Assembly (NCBI RefSeq): GCF_000012945.1
Contig: NC_007510.1
Span: forward strand, 372,001 to 436,000
Length of the DNA stretch: 64,000 bases
Source: Burkholderia lata
GTDB lineage: Bacteria; Pseudomonadota; Gammaproteobacteria; Burkholderiales; Burkholderiaceae
Direction: 5' to 3'
The first letter of the stretch is position 1. The number at the start of each line of letters is the position of its first letter. A program made the translations under genes and the position numbers. Below the pieces are notes generated by a model. That model searched no databases. It was not told the origin of the DNA and saw nothing but the letters and a program-made list of their open reading frames with translations. Of this stretch, positions 29,393 through 37,579 are shown piece after piece.

Positions 29393-29610
29393 ATGCCGGA
29401 TTTGCGGCAGCGCATCGAAATTTCGCAATGTAGCGGACGCTTAAAAGTGAAATGATTTAATCGTTCCGATAGTGGGGGAAAACCCTTAACTATCAATCAC
29501 TTCGAAGGGATTTTCATCTCCGGGCCTTGTAAATGGCGGCTCCATTCGAGCAAACTAGCGGCGGAATGGAAAGTCGTGACGGAAAATCCAACTCAGAAGT
29601 GGGGCGTGTG

Positions 29611-30231
29611 ATGCGAGACAAGGAAGAGAAACGCGTCGACAGCGGCCGCCGTACCTGGCTGATTGCGACATCCGTAGCAGGTGGCGTGGGAGGCGTAGCC
29701 ACCGTCATACCTTTCGCGGCGTCGCTTGCGCCGTCCGCGAAAGCGAAAGCGGCCGGTGCACCGGTCGAAGTCGACATCAGCGGGCTGAAGCCCGGTGAAA
29801 TGGTGACCGTGCCGTGGCGCGGCAAGCCGGTGTGGATCCTGAACCGCACCGATGCGATGCTGGCCGACGTGGTCAAGGCCGACAAGGAAGTGGCCGATCC
29901 GACCACTGAAAAGCCCTATACGATGCCGTTGCCGGCGTATTGCGCGAACGAATATCGCTCGCGGGCCGATCGCAAGAACATTCTCGTCGTGATGGCCGTG
30001 TGTACGCACCTCGGCTGCACGCCAAGCCAACGCTTCACGCCGGGTCCGCAGCCGAACCTGCCGGACGACTGGCCGGGCGGTTTCCTCTGCCCGTGCCATG
30101 GTTCGACCTACGACCTCGCCGGCCGTGTGTTCAAGAACAAACCGGCGCCTCAGAATCTCGACATCCCGCCCTACATGTTCACGTCGGCAACGACCCTCGT
30201 GATCGGCAAGGACGAGAAAGGAGAAGCGTGA
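29611..30231 (+). CDS. petA: Ubiquinol-cytochrome c reductase Rieske iron-sulfur subunit
   Basis: Carries the [2Fe-2S] cluster of the cytochrome bc1 complex. Cluster ligands are visible in CTHLGC and LCPCHGSTYD. The 206-residue protein begins with a Tat-type signal anchor (SGRRTWLIATS), so it depends on the TatABC system encoded 3 kb upstream. The start at 29611 was preferred over an earlier in-frame ATG because the extension is atypical. First gene of petABC; its stop overlaps the petB start by one base. Confidence 0.95.
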   Translation: MRDKEEKRVDSGRRTWLIATSVAGGVGGVATVIPFAASLAPSAKAKAAGAPVEVDISGLKPGEMVTVPWRGKPVWILNRTDAMLADVVKADKEVADPTTEKPYTMPLPAYCANEYRSRADRKNILVVMAVCTHLGCTPSQRFTPGPQPNLPDDWPGGFLCPCHGSTYDLAGRVFKNKPAPQNLDIPPYMFTSATTLVIGKDEKGEA

Positions 30232-31610
30232 TGGCCGACAACAAGGAAGTCTCCACGACAGGTCTCACCGGCTGGATCGATCAGCGCTTCCCGCTCACGT
30301 CCACCTGGAAGAAGCACGTTTCCGAGTACTACGCGCCGAAGAACTTCAACTTCTGGTACTTCTTCGGCTCCCTCGCGCTGCTGGTGCTCGTCAACCAGAT
30401 CGTCACGGGCATCTTCCTGACGATGAACTACAAGCCCGACTCGACGCTCGCGTTCGCGTCGGTCGAGTACATCATGCGCGAGGTGCCGTGGGGCTGGCTG
30501 ATCCGCTACATGCACTCCACGGGCGCGTCGATGTTCTTCGTCGTCGTCTACCTGCACATGTTCCGCGGGCTGCTTTACGGGTCGTACCGCAAGCCGCGCG
30601 AACTCGTGTGGATCTTCGGCTGCGCGATCTTCCTGTGCCTGATGGCCGAGGCGTTCTTCGGCTACCTGCTGCCGTGGGGCCAGATGTCGTTCTGGGGCGC
30701 GCAGGTGATCGTGAACCTGTTCTCGGCAATCCCGTTCGTCGGCCCCGACCTGTCGCTGTGGATTCGTGGCGACTACGTCGTGTCGGACGTCACGCTGAAC
30801 CGCTTCTTCGCGTTCCACGTGATCGCGATTCCGCTCGTGCTGGTCGGCCTCGTGATCGCGCACCTCGTCGCGCTGCATGAAGTGGGGTCGAACAACCCGG
30901 ACGGCATCGAGATCAAGGCGAAGAAGGACGAGAACGGCGTTCCGCTCGACGGCATCCCGTTCCACCCGTACTACTCGGTGCACGATTTCCTCGGCGTGTG
31001 CGGGTTCCTGATGGTGTTCGCGCTGATCGTGTTCTTCTCGCCGGAGATGGGCGGCTACTTCCTCGAGGCGAACAACTTCGTCCCGGCGAACCCGCTGCAG
31101 ACGCCGCCCGAGATCGCGCCGGTCTGGTACTTCACCGCGTTCTACGCGATGCTGCGCGCGACCACCGACCCGTTCAAGATCGTGCTGATGATCGTGATCG
31201 TGTTGCTCGGCGTGCTCGCGCTGATCCGCGCGCGTGGCAAGTGGAAGGTCGGCCTGCCGGTGCTGGCCGCGGCGATCGTCGTGTTCATGTACCTGACGGA
31301 GTCGAAGTTCTGGGGTGTCGTCGTGATGGGTTCGGCGGTGATCACGCTGTTCTTCCTGCCGTGGCTCGACCGCAGCCCGGTGAAGTCGATCCGCTACCGG
31401 CCGCTGTTCCACAAGGTGTTCCTCGGGATCTTCGTCGTGGCGTTCCTGACCCTCGGGTTCCTCGGCACGCGGCCACCATCGCCGGCCTCGACACTGATCG
31501 CGCAGGCCTGTGCGCTGATCTACTTCGCGTTCTTCCTCGGCATGCCCGTCTGGACGCCGCTTGGCACGTTCAAGCAGCCGCCGGAGCGGGTGCGCTTCAA
31601 GCCCCATTAA
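30231..31610 (+). CDS. petB: Cytochrome b subunit of the bc1 complex
   Basis: A 459-residue integral membrane protein with eight helices carrying hemes bL and bH. It has the heme-ligand histidines in YMHSTGASMFFVVVYLHMFRG (helix B) and FAFHVIAIPLVLVGL with HLVALHEVGSNNP (helix D), and the quinol-site motif PEW-like stretch APVWYFTAFYAM. Full length, not split into b6 and subunit IV. Confidence 0.96.
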   Translation: MADNKEVSTTGLTGWIDQRFPLTSTWKKHVSEYYAPKNFNFWYFFGSLALLVLVNQIVTGIFLTMNYKPDSTLAFASVEYIMREVPWGWLIRYMHSTGASMFFVVVYLHMFRGLLYGSYRKPRELVWIFGCAIFLCLMAEAFFGYLLPWGQMSFWGAQVIVNLFSAIPFVGPDLSLWIRGDYVVSDVTLNRFFAFHVIAIPLVLVGLVIAHLVALHEVGSNNPDGIEIKAKKDENGVPLDGIPFHPYYSVHDFLGVCGFLMVFALIVFFSPEMGGYFLEANNFVPANPLQTPPEIAPVWYFTAFYAMLRATTDPFKIVLMIVIVLLGVLALIRARGKWKVGLPVLAAAIVVFMYLTESKFWGVVVMGSAVITLFFLPWLDRSPVKSIRYRPLFHKVFLGIFVVAFLTLGFLGTRPPSPASTLIAQACALIYFAFFLGMPVWTPLGTFKQPPERVRFKPH

Positions 31611-31631
31611 CGTGAGCGAGGAGAGAACGAC

Positions 31632-32390
31632 ATGAAGAAACTGCTTTCGACACTCGCGCTGATCGGGGCGACCGCGTGCGCGCTGCTGGTGGCGCCGGCG
31701 GTTCGGGCGGAAGGTAATTTTCCGCTCGACCGGGCGCCCGATAACACGGAAAATCTCGTTTCGCTTCAGCACGGCGCGCAATTGTTTGTAAACTATTGCC
31801 TGAACTGCCACAGCGCGAACCTGATGCGCTACAACCGTCTGACGGATCTGGGCATATCCCAGAAGGAGATCGAAAAGAATCTCCTGTTCACGACCGACAA
31901 GGTCGGCAACACGATGTCCGTCGCGATGCGGCCCGAAGACGCGAAGAACTGGCTCGGCACCTCGCCGCCCGACCTGTCGGTCGAGGAGCGCGCGCGCGGC
32001 CGCGACTGGCTGTATACGTATCTGCGGAGTTTCTACCGCGACGATACGCGGCCGAGCGGCTGGAACAACGCGGTGTTCGAGAACGTCGGCATGCCCCATG
32101 TACTGTGGCAGCTGCAGGGGCAGCGCACCGCCAAATTCGAAGACAAGACGGACGAGGAGACGGGCGAGAAGGCCCATACGCTCGTCGGCTTCCAGCAGGT
32201 CACACCGGGGACATTGTCCGCGGTGGATTATGATTCTGCGGTTGCCGACCTGGTGGCGTACATGACCTGGATGTCCGAGCCGGCTCAGCAGACCCGCAAA
32301 CGCCTCGGCGTATGGGTGCTGATCTTTCTCGGTGTCCTGACTTTCCTGGCCTGGCGGCTCAATGCCGCGTACTGGAAAGATATCAAGTAA
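31632..32390 (+). CDS. petC: Cytochrome c1
   Basis: A 252-residue heme protein with a cleavable signal peptide (ending VRAEG), the c-type heme site NYCLNCHSAN, a possible axial methionine in AMRPEDAKNWLG and a C-terminal membrane anchor (VWVLIFLGVLTFLAW). It receives electrons from the Rieske protein and passes them to soluble cytochrome c. Last gene of petABC; a terminator follows 20 bases later. Confidence 0.95.
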   Translation: MKKLLSTLALIGATACALLVAPAVRAEGNFPLDRAPDNTENLVSLQHGAQLFVNYCLNCHSANLMRYNRLTDLGISQKEIEKNLLFTTDKVGNTMSVAMRPEDAKNWLGTSPPDLSVEERARGRDWLYTYLRSFYRDDTRPSGWNNAVFENVGMPHVLWQLQGQRTAKFEDKTDEETGEKAHTLVGFQQVTPGTLSAVDYDSAVADLVAYMTWMSEPAQQTRKRLGVWVLIFLGVLTFLAWRLNAAYWKDIK

Positions 32391-32408
32391 TCACGCCTGA
32401 CCGGCGTG

Positions 32409-32468
32409 GGGCCGGCGCAAGGTGGAACCCCGGAAGGGGTTCGCCGCGTGCCGGCCCTCGGCTTTTTT
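32409..32468 (+). terminator. Intrinsic terminator after petC
   Basis: GGGCCGGC (32409-32416) pairs with GCCGGCCC (32450-32457), with a nested AACCCC/GGGGTT hairpin (32426-32441). A six-T run follows at 32463-32468. The sspA start lies 14 bases after the T-run, so any sspA promoter would overlap this element, or sspA depends on read-through. Confidence 0.75.
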
Positions 32469-32482
32469 GAGGAAACGCAAAC

Positions 32483-33094
32483 ATGATGGTTCTGTATTCC
32501 GGCACAACTTGCCCGTTCTCCCAGCGTTGCCGGCTGGTGCTGTTCGAGAAGGGCATGGACTTCGAAATCCGTGACGTCGACCTGTTCAACAAGCCGGAAG
32601 ACATTTCGGTGATGAACCCGTACGGTCAGGTGCCGATCCTGGTCGAGCGCGACCTGATCCTGTACGAATCGAACATCATCAACGAGTACATCGACGAGCG
32701 CTTCCCGCATCCGCAACTGATGCCGGCCGACCCCGTGCAGCGCGCACGTGCACGCCTGTTCCTGCTCAACTTCGAGAAGGAACTGTTCGTCCACGTCAGC
32801 ACGCTCGAGAACGAGAAGGGCAAGGCAGCGGAGAAGAACCACGAGAAGGCACGCCTCGCGATTCGCGATCGCCTGACGCAGCTCGCACCGATCTTCGTGA
32901 AAAACAAGTACATGCTCGGCGAGGAGTTCTCGATGCTCGACGTCGCGATCGCGCCGCTGCTGTGGCGTCTGGATCACTACGGCATCGAGCTGTCGAAGAA
33001 CGCAGCGCCGCTGATGAAGTACGCCGAGCGGATCTTCAGCCGTCCGGCCTACATCGAAGCACTGACGCCGTCCGAAAAGGTCATGCGTCGTTGA
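32483..33094 (+). CDS. sspA: Stringent starvation protein A (GST-fold)
   Basis: A 203-residue glutathione-S-transferase-fold protein that binds RNA polymerase and modulates transcription under starvation. N-terminal thioredoxin-like part starts VLYSGTTCPFSQRCRL, with NPYGQVPILVERDLILYES. The position directly after petABC and before sspB is the classic betaproteobacterial arrangement and supports SspA over a generic GST. Confidence 0.93.
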   Translation: MMVLYSGTTCPFSQRCRLVLFEKGMDFEIRDVDLFNKPEDISVMNPYGQVPILVERDLILYESNIINEYIDERFPHPQLMPADPVQRARARLFLLNFEKELFVHVSTLENEKGKAAEKNHEKARLAIRDRLTQLAPIFVKNKYMLGEEFSMLDVAIAPLLWRLDHYGIELSKNAAPLMKYAERIFSRPAYIEALTPSEKVMRR

Positions 33095-33165
33095 TGGTGC
33101 AATGAGTGCATGACGGAGAGGGCGGCGCGGCGTGCCGCGCCCCCGCTCCGGGTTCGAGGATTGTG

Positions 33166-33693
33166 ATGCAAGAGATTTCAACGAAGCCTTATCTGCTGCG
33201 CGCGCTGTACGAGTGGTGCACCGATAACGGTTACACGCCGCATATCGCGGTGAGGGTCGATAACTCGACGCGCGTGCCGCGTCAGTTCGTGCGTGACGGC
33301 GAGATCGTGCTCAACATCAGCTTCGAGGCGACCAGCCAGTTGCAGATGGGCAACGAGTGGATCGAGTTCACGGCCCGGTTCTCCGGGAAGGCGCACAAGA
33401 TCGAGATTCCGGTTGCCAACGTGCTCGCGATCTATGCGCGCGAGAACGGGCAGGGCATGGCGTTCCAGGTCGATGCGGTCGCGGGCGAAGGTGCGGATTC
33501 GGGTGCGTTCGACGAAGATGCGGCGCAGACGGATGATGCGCCGCGCGACGAATCGCCTGTTGCGTTGACGCCGGTGGCCGACAGCGGCGCGAACGAGGAG
33601 CCCTCCGAAGGCGCCGACGAGCCGCCGAAAACCGACGGCGATGGCGACGGTTCAAAAGGTGGCAGCAGACCTCGCCTCAAGATCGTGAAATGA
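33166..33693 (+). CDS. sspB: ClpXP protease specificity-enhancing factor SspB
   Basis: Adaptor that delivers ssrA-tagged and other proteins to ClpXP. The folded domain (residues 1-115) starts STKPYLLRALYEWC and has the IPVANVLAIYARENGQGM block. A long acidic, disordered linker follows, and the C-terminal basic end PRLKIVK is the ClpX-binding tail. 175 residues. Encoded 71 bp after sspA; a tRNA gene follows. Confidence 0.94.
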   Translation: MQEISTKPYLLRALYEWCTDNGYTPHIAVRVDNSTRVPRQFVRDGEIVLNISFEATSQLQMGNEWIEFTARFSGKAHKIEIPVANVLAIYARENGQGMAFQVDAVAGEGADSGAFDEDAAQTDDAPRDESPVALTPVADSGANEEPSEGADEPPKTDGDGDGSKGGSRPRLKIVK

Positions 33694-33695
33694 GG

Positions 33696-33701
33696 TAGAA
33701 T
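33696..33701 (+). promoter_or_regulatory. Putative -10 box of tRNA-Thr
   Basis: TAGAAT lies 10 bases before the first base of the tRNA and overlaps the region just after the sspB stop. The -35 would fall in sspB and is poorly conserved. A nearly identical element (ATAGAATTTCTCG) occurs at 34953-34965. Confidence 0.4.
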
Positions 33702-33711
33702 CTCGCGCTAC

Positions 33712-33834
<123 letters not shown>

Positions 33835-34016
33835 CAATCCCCGTTTTTCTTGACAAACTCGGGCAACGAGTTTTCCCAGCTTTGCCGAGTTGCCTCTACT
33901 GCGGCATCAGCAGTTTCACGGGGCGGTGGGCGATCGCTTCTGGGCGCCGGTACGCAAACACAGCCTACTGTTTTGGAGCCGAGGCGAACGGCCAGGAAAT
34001 CATTGATACCTCTTCG

Positions 34017-34319
34017 CTAAAGTCCTTCCTTGACGTATCTGTCATAAGGGACGAATAGCTGCGTAACGAGAGATAGGTCGGGAATGAAGGCGTACTCCAG
34101 GACAACAAATAGCGCTTTGGCCACCGAACCCATCGAATTCCAGTACACAAAGCAAAGGGCGGAGACACAGCCCCATGCAAAGACGATGAGCGCTAGCCTG
34201 AGACGATAGCGAGAATATTGTGTCCGCGACATCTTCGGCGGGTTGGGTAGTCGCAAGACTCCTTGGATGAAATTCCGCATTGTGGGCTCCGCTCGATTGC
34301 CTTTCATAGCTACAAGCAT
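34017..34319 (-). CDS. Hypothetical small membrane protein in the tRNA-flanked cassette
   Basis: A 100-codon frame encoding a protein with one clear hydrophobic helix (LALIVFAWGCVSALCFVYW) preceded by a basic segment (RTQYSRYRLR) and followed by a second less hydrophobic stretch (AKALFVVLEYAFI). That positive-inside arrangement and normal amino-acid mix suggest a real gene, but no family is recognised. The start may be one of several Met codons (residues 1, 5 or 14). Base composition is less GC-rich than the flanks, in line with recent arrival. Confidence 0.45.
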   Translation of the reverse strand: MLVAMKGNRAEPTMRNFIQGVLRLPNPPKMSRTQYSRYRLRLALIVFAWGCVSALCFVYWNSMGSVAKALFVVLEYAFIPDLSLVTQLFVPYDRYVKEGL

Positions 34320-34591
34320 CTCTCACCGAAGCATATGCGCACTTTGCTGCGAGTGGCCCAATGGTTTCAGTTGAACCCCGCGCATACCAGCTAGGAGTTG
34401 CGCCGCACCAGTGTTGCCGTGAGCTGCGCGATAGCAGCCTATCAATGCGTGAGACGTTGAACAGCCAGTCCGATCGACGTTTCCAAAACGGAAGGAAGTC
34501 TATGCTCATCGCGCCTTCGCGGGCGATGATATTTCGATTTTTGGAAACGTCGAAAACAGATAACTTATTGTTTTAATTGAAAATTTCAACC

Positions 34592-34685
34592 GATTTGTAA
34601 TCATCAGGTGGCGGGTTCGAGTCCTGCAGCCGGCACCAAATCCAGCAAGGGGTTACGCGATGTTTGCGTAGCCCCTTCGCGTTTC
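34592..34685 (+). repeat. Direct repeat copy 2: partial tRNA-Thr 3' end plus terminator (att-like)
   Basis: Second copy of the tRNA-Thr 3' segment, lacking the acceptor 5' strand and D arm, so it is not a working tRNA. It also carries the same hairpin terminator. It marks the distal boundary of the 851-bp cassette. Sequence immediately upstream (34550-34591) is A/T-rich and unlike the sspB side. Confidence 0.92.
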
Positions 34686-34952
34686 TAGTTCCCCTCTGCA
34701 TTTCCAGTCAGCATCGGTGCCCGGCTTTGTCAGCTGCGTGCCGTGTGGTGTGCGTCGTGTGCCTTCAGGCAAAGGTCCGCTCTGTTGCAATGGGAGTCGC
34801 GCCACCTTCAATTCTTCGTCGATCATCGGAAAGGGGAAGGGGCGTCGAGCGTACCTGCCGGTATCCGGGCTATCGACGGAGCGGAGAGTACAAGCTCTCG
34901 TGATGATCCCCTGCGAGTCATGCATGCATGGCGCCGCGCTGGGAAGCGTACG
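34686..34952. other. Region with no supported gene
   Basis: Between the distal repeat and the candidate RNA promoter there is no frame with convincing coding character. Several short overlapping ORFs exist but have Arg/Pro-rich or mixed composition. I see no transposase or integrase remnant here. Confidence 0.5.
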
Positions 34953-34965
34953 ATAGAATTTCTCG

Positions 34966-35138
34966 TGAAGTTGTTGGCGCAACGATCAGCCGGGTAACGC
35001 TCCTGCGCGCGCGTGGCGCAAAGATCCCGAGCTGAAGTCGTGGCACGACCCGGCATGGCGGATGCGTAGCTCGCCGTCTGACGAGTGGTCGTCCAGCAGC
35101 AAAAAAACCGCCAGGCACTTCGGTGCCGGCGGTTTTTT
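34966..35138 (+). ncRNA. Candidate small RNA with strong terminator
   Basis: The block follows a -10 like TAGAAT (34954-34959), almost the same context as the tRNA-Thr promoter, and ends in a strong rho-independent terminator (35101-35138). No ORF with an RBS runs through it. Internal complementary segments occur, for example GCCGGGT with ACCCGGC and CGAGCT with AGCTCG. This suggests a structured RNA of about 170 bases. No known RNA family is recognised. The terminator might instead serve the minus-strand gene at 35294-35740. Confidence 0.3.
35101..35138. terminator. Strong bidirectional terminator hairpin
   Basis: AAAAAAACCGCC and GGCACTTCGGTGCC with GGCGGTTTTTT form a long stem with a stable TTCG loop and A/T-runs on both sides. 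It can stop transcription in either direction: the candidate RNA on plus, or the trefoil-like gene on minus, whose stop is 156 bases away. Confidence 0.85.
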
Positions 35139-35293
35139 CGCCGATGCTCACGCACAGCGATTGACGGGCCGATTCTTCCAGGCGCCTTTATGCGCCTTGG
35201 GGTCTGGCAATCCCCCGTTGATAACGGACGTCCCGCTTCTGCGTGTGCGCATTTCATCAGCCCAGATATGCGGTGCAGATGACCGCGCAATAT

Positions 35294-35740
35294 CTAGTCG
35301 GAGTTGATCAGCGTTACGCTGAAATTTCTCCATGCCGGGTCGGAGTCGTTTGTTGCCTCAATGTAGTTTCTGCTATCCGCATTGATGACTGTCAGATAAT
35401 AGACGTTATCGTTTCCGTGTACTTGAAAATTGATGGTATTTGGCACGGTGCCGTCGGATACATAAAAGATGCACCAATTGTCCACGTGATTTTTTTGCGA
35501 TGCTACAAGATAGTACGGGCCGCCTGTCGAGTACTGAATGAGGCTTAAGTAGTGGCCGAGCTTGTCCTGTATGGTGACCGAGTTTTCGGCATGCTTTTTT
35601 ACGAAGAAGTTGCACCAATCGTCGGCGACCCATTTTCCTGCGATGACGTAAAGAGGGTCGTTCGATCCATATTGAATCGGGCTCCAGTATTCCGTGTCTA
35701 TTGCTTGAAATTGATACGTGCCGGGGTTTAATGTGGTCAT
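35294..35740 (-). CDS. Uncharacterised protein with three-fold internal repeats (probable beta-trefoil)
   Basis: A 148-residue soluble protein without a signal peptide. Three related segments can be aligned by the pattern W-C/R-x-F-x-V at residues 42-47 (WCNFFV), 89-94 (WCIFYV) and 137-142 (WRNFSV), 47 and 48 residues apart. Each is preceded by a strand with Tyr and Ile/Leu (YWSPIQY, YLSLIQY, YYLTVIN). Three 45-50-residue units rich in aromatic residues in beta pattern suggest a beta-trefoil, as in lectins, toxin carriers and fascin-like proteins. The gene is clearly more A/T-rich than the core genome. A good SD (GGAG) precedes the ATG. Function unknown; carbohydrate or ligand binding is inference. 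Confidence 0.75.
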   Translation of the reverse strand: MTTLNPGTYQFQAIDTEYWSPIQYGSNDPLYVIAGKWVADDWCNFFVKKHAENSVTIQDKLGHYLSLIQYSTGGPYYLVASQKNHVDNWCIFYVSDGTVPNTINFQVHGNDNVYYLTVINADSRNYIEATNDSDPAWRNFSVTLINSD

Positions 35741-35974
35741 CGCAGACTCCAGATCGATCGTTGGCTTTCGCTAGGTTTTTATCTGAAATTGAAGCTGAAT
35801 GGCGAGATAAGGAACTCAGCCTAGAGTAGGTCAAGGTGCGGCGATAGCTGATATTGTTGTCAGGCGTTTGGGTGGGCAATTTTTTTGATGATTGTTTTAT
35901 TTTTCGAGATTTTCGAGAATATGTGTCTGACCTCAGAAACGAGTTTCATATCTCCTTTGCCCAGAAAAAGAAAA

Positions 35975-36526
35975 ATGCTGATCGTTAAGGCGGGGTGCGC
36001 TACTGTCCTGGCTTCGGTGCTGGCCGCTGGCAGTGCCGCAGCACTTTCCCGACCGTTGGCGCAAGACTGCCTGACGCAAGCCGAAGTCCAGCGGATGGAT
36101 CGCGACTTCTGGGCGACATTCCCGTCGCCGGACGGTTTCGCGACCTATGCGGCACCGAAGTTTTCGCTCGGCACGAACATCACAGAACTGTCGCAGGCGC
36201 TTGCAGGCACGACGAGCGGTCCGGCACGGGCGCGTGCCGTTGCAACATTCCTGGCGCAGCATCCGGACGTGTTCGGGTCGTTCAAGAACGCGCACGACTC
36301 CGCATATCTGTCCTATCCCGGACACGGCCACAGCCCCGATGCCGTGCATGCGTCATCGACGCTCCCCATCGGGCAGTGCGTTTCCGAATTCAATTACTCG
36401 ATCGATACGAGCCGTGCCCAGTGCGTAGCCGGGCAGCGCATCCGCGCGTACAGTCTGTCGTTCATCAAGGACAAGGGGCGCGTGATGCTGCGAACAGGCG
36501 TGCTCGGGCTCGACGCCTGCAATTGA
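35975..36526 (+). CDS. Secreted hypothetical protein
   Basis: A 183-residue protein with a clear signal peptide (basic start LIVKAGC, then a hydrophobic stretch ending SAAALS). The mature part has four cysteines (DCLTQ, GQCVS, AQCVA, LDACN), suggesting two disulfides, and a helical segment ARAVATFLAQHPDVFGSF. An earlier in-frame start at 35885 would bury the signal peptide and was rejected. No family recognised. It diverges from the trefoil-like gene, with about 230 bp of A/T-rich promoter DNA between them. Its C-terminal end YSLSFIKDKG may be a small beta domain. Confidence 0.65.
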   Translation: MLIVKAGCATVLASVLAAGSAAALSRPLAQDCLTQAEVQRMDRDFWATFPSPDGFATYAAPKFSLGTNITELSQALAGTTSGPARARAVATFLAQHPDVFGSFKNAHDSAYLSYPGHGHSPDAVHASSTLPIGQCVSEFNYSIDTSRAQCVAGQRIRAYSLSFIKDKGRVMLRTGVLGLDACN

Positions 36527-36596
36527 TCCGCGCGCCGTCGGATGGCATGGCAGCAGCGTCATCCCTCAGGGGTTCCGCACATGACGGCCGATACCG

Positions 36597-36968
36597 TCAC
36601 ATCTGCCTGAATAACCCCGCATACGCGCGGCTCACGGGCAGCATCTCCCGCTGCCCGCGCACGCGAATCCGCAACCGTCCCAACAGATCGCGCTCGACAC
36701 GATCGATCGCTGCGTACGCAACGATCACGCCGCGATGCACCTGCGCGAGCCGCTCCGGATCGAGCCGCTGCATCAGTTCCTTGAGCGGCGTGCGAATCAC
36801 GAGCCGTTGTCCGGCCGCGACGACTTCCGTGTATTTCTCCGAAGCCTGGAAGTACAGCACGTCGTCGACCGATATGAGACGCGTCGCATCCTTCACGCCT
36901 GCCGTCAGCCAGCGGTTCGGCGCCGCGTCGCGAGCTTGCGCCGCTTGTGCGAGCGCATCGGCCCACGC
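36597..36968 (-). pseudogene. Truncated LytTR-domain response regulator (C-terminal part)
   Basis: The frame encodes a full LytTR DNA-binding domain: LISVDDVLYFQASEKYTEVV, VIRTPLKELMQRLDPER, and VHRGVIVAYAAIDRVERD, ending in VSRAYAGLFRQM. A receiver domain is missing. Upstream of about 36968 the frame stays open, but its residues are Arg/His-rich and are the shadow of a membrane-protein fragment on the other strand. The 5' end therefore seems to have been lost; the upper boundary given is approximate. A stand-alone LytTR protein from an in-frame ATG at 37040 is the less likely alternative. Confidence 0.6.
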
Positions 36969-37223
36969 GTGCGCCTGCCCGGCGACGCGAGCCTGCTCGT
37001 CACGCTGATGCCGACGTTCGTCGCCGAAACCAGCATCCATTACGCGGTCGCCTTGCACGCGCCTTGGGCGGCGACGAGCGGCTTCGTGATGCTGTCGTTC
37101 GCGGTATGGGGCGTGCTCGTCGGGATGACGCTCGGGCGCGCGCCGAACGTGGTCGTGCGCCGCATGCGCCATGCGAACGGATCGAAGCATGGGAGTTTCC
37201 CGTATTCGGTCGATCCGCGATGA
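36969..37223 (+). pseudogene. Membrane-protein fragment abutting the LytTR remnant
   Basis: From a possible GTG at 36969 the frame encodes 84 residues with two hydrophobic helices (ASLLVTLMPTFVA and SGFVMLSFAVWGVLVGMTLG) followed by a basic tail (VVVRRMRHANG). No SD precedes it, and conserved-looking sequence begins abruptly where the LytTR remnant on the other strand begins. That suggests the C-terminal part of a larger gene. It might be an intact small membrane protein; family not recognised. Confidence 0.4.
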
Positions 37224-37579
37224 AGGGCAGGGAAACGGTCCGCGAGCGGGCAACTGACGGCCTGACAGGCGATACGGCCCGTCTTCGTCAATCGTTGGGG
37301 CATCGAACCGAAACGGCGTATGACACCCCCCGATTTGCGCCCCGTTTTCCTGTCACGGTCGCGTCATGGTGCGCCCATAACGTTGCACGTTCCCGTCGCG
37401 GCGCACCGCGGGACCGGGAACGTGCGCAACCCGCTCGCGACGACGTGCCCGCGTCGCAGGTGGGGGCCGACCGGGATCTCGCTCCCGGCGGCGCAGCGGT
37501 CATGCATCGCGCCATTTCATTCGAAAATACGATCGACGACGGTTCGAACCGGACCGCGGACGATCAGGAGACAGGGACC
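37224..37579. other. Intergenic region with a large inverted repeat
   Basis: No convincing gene. It holds an inverted repeat: GTTGCACGTTCCCG (37382-37395) against CGGGAACGTG-CG-CAAC (37415-37430), 14 paired bases with a two-base bulge and a 19-base loop. There is no T-run, so it is more like an operator or an RNA structure than a terminator. Plus-strand ORFs across it have non-coding composition. Confidence 0.45.

Noticed and set aside
34592..34638. A second tRNA-Thr gene
   Set aside because: Only the anticodon loop to CCA is present; the acceptor 5' strand and D arm are missing, so it cannot fold as a tRNA.
34653..34982. A 109-codon minus-strand frame after the second tRNA repeat
   Set aside because: It begins across the candidate RNA promoter and reads through the duplicated terminator; mixed composition, no RBS, no domain.
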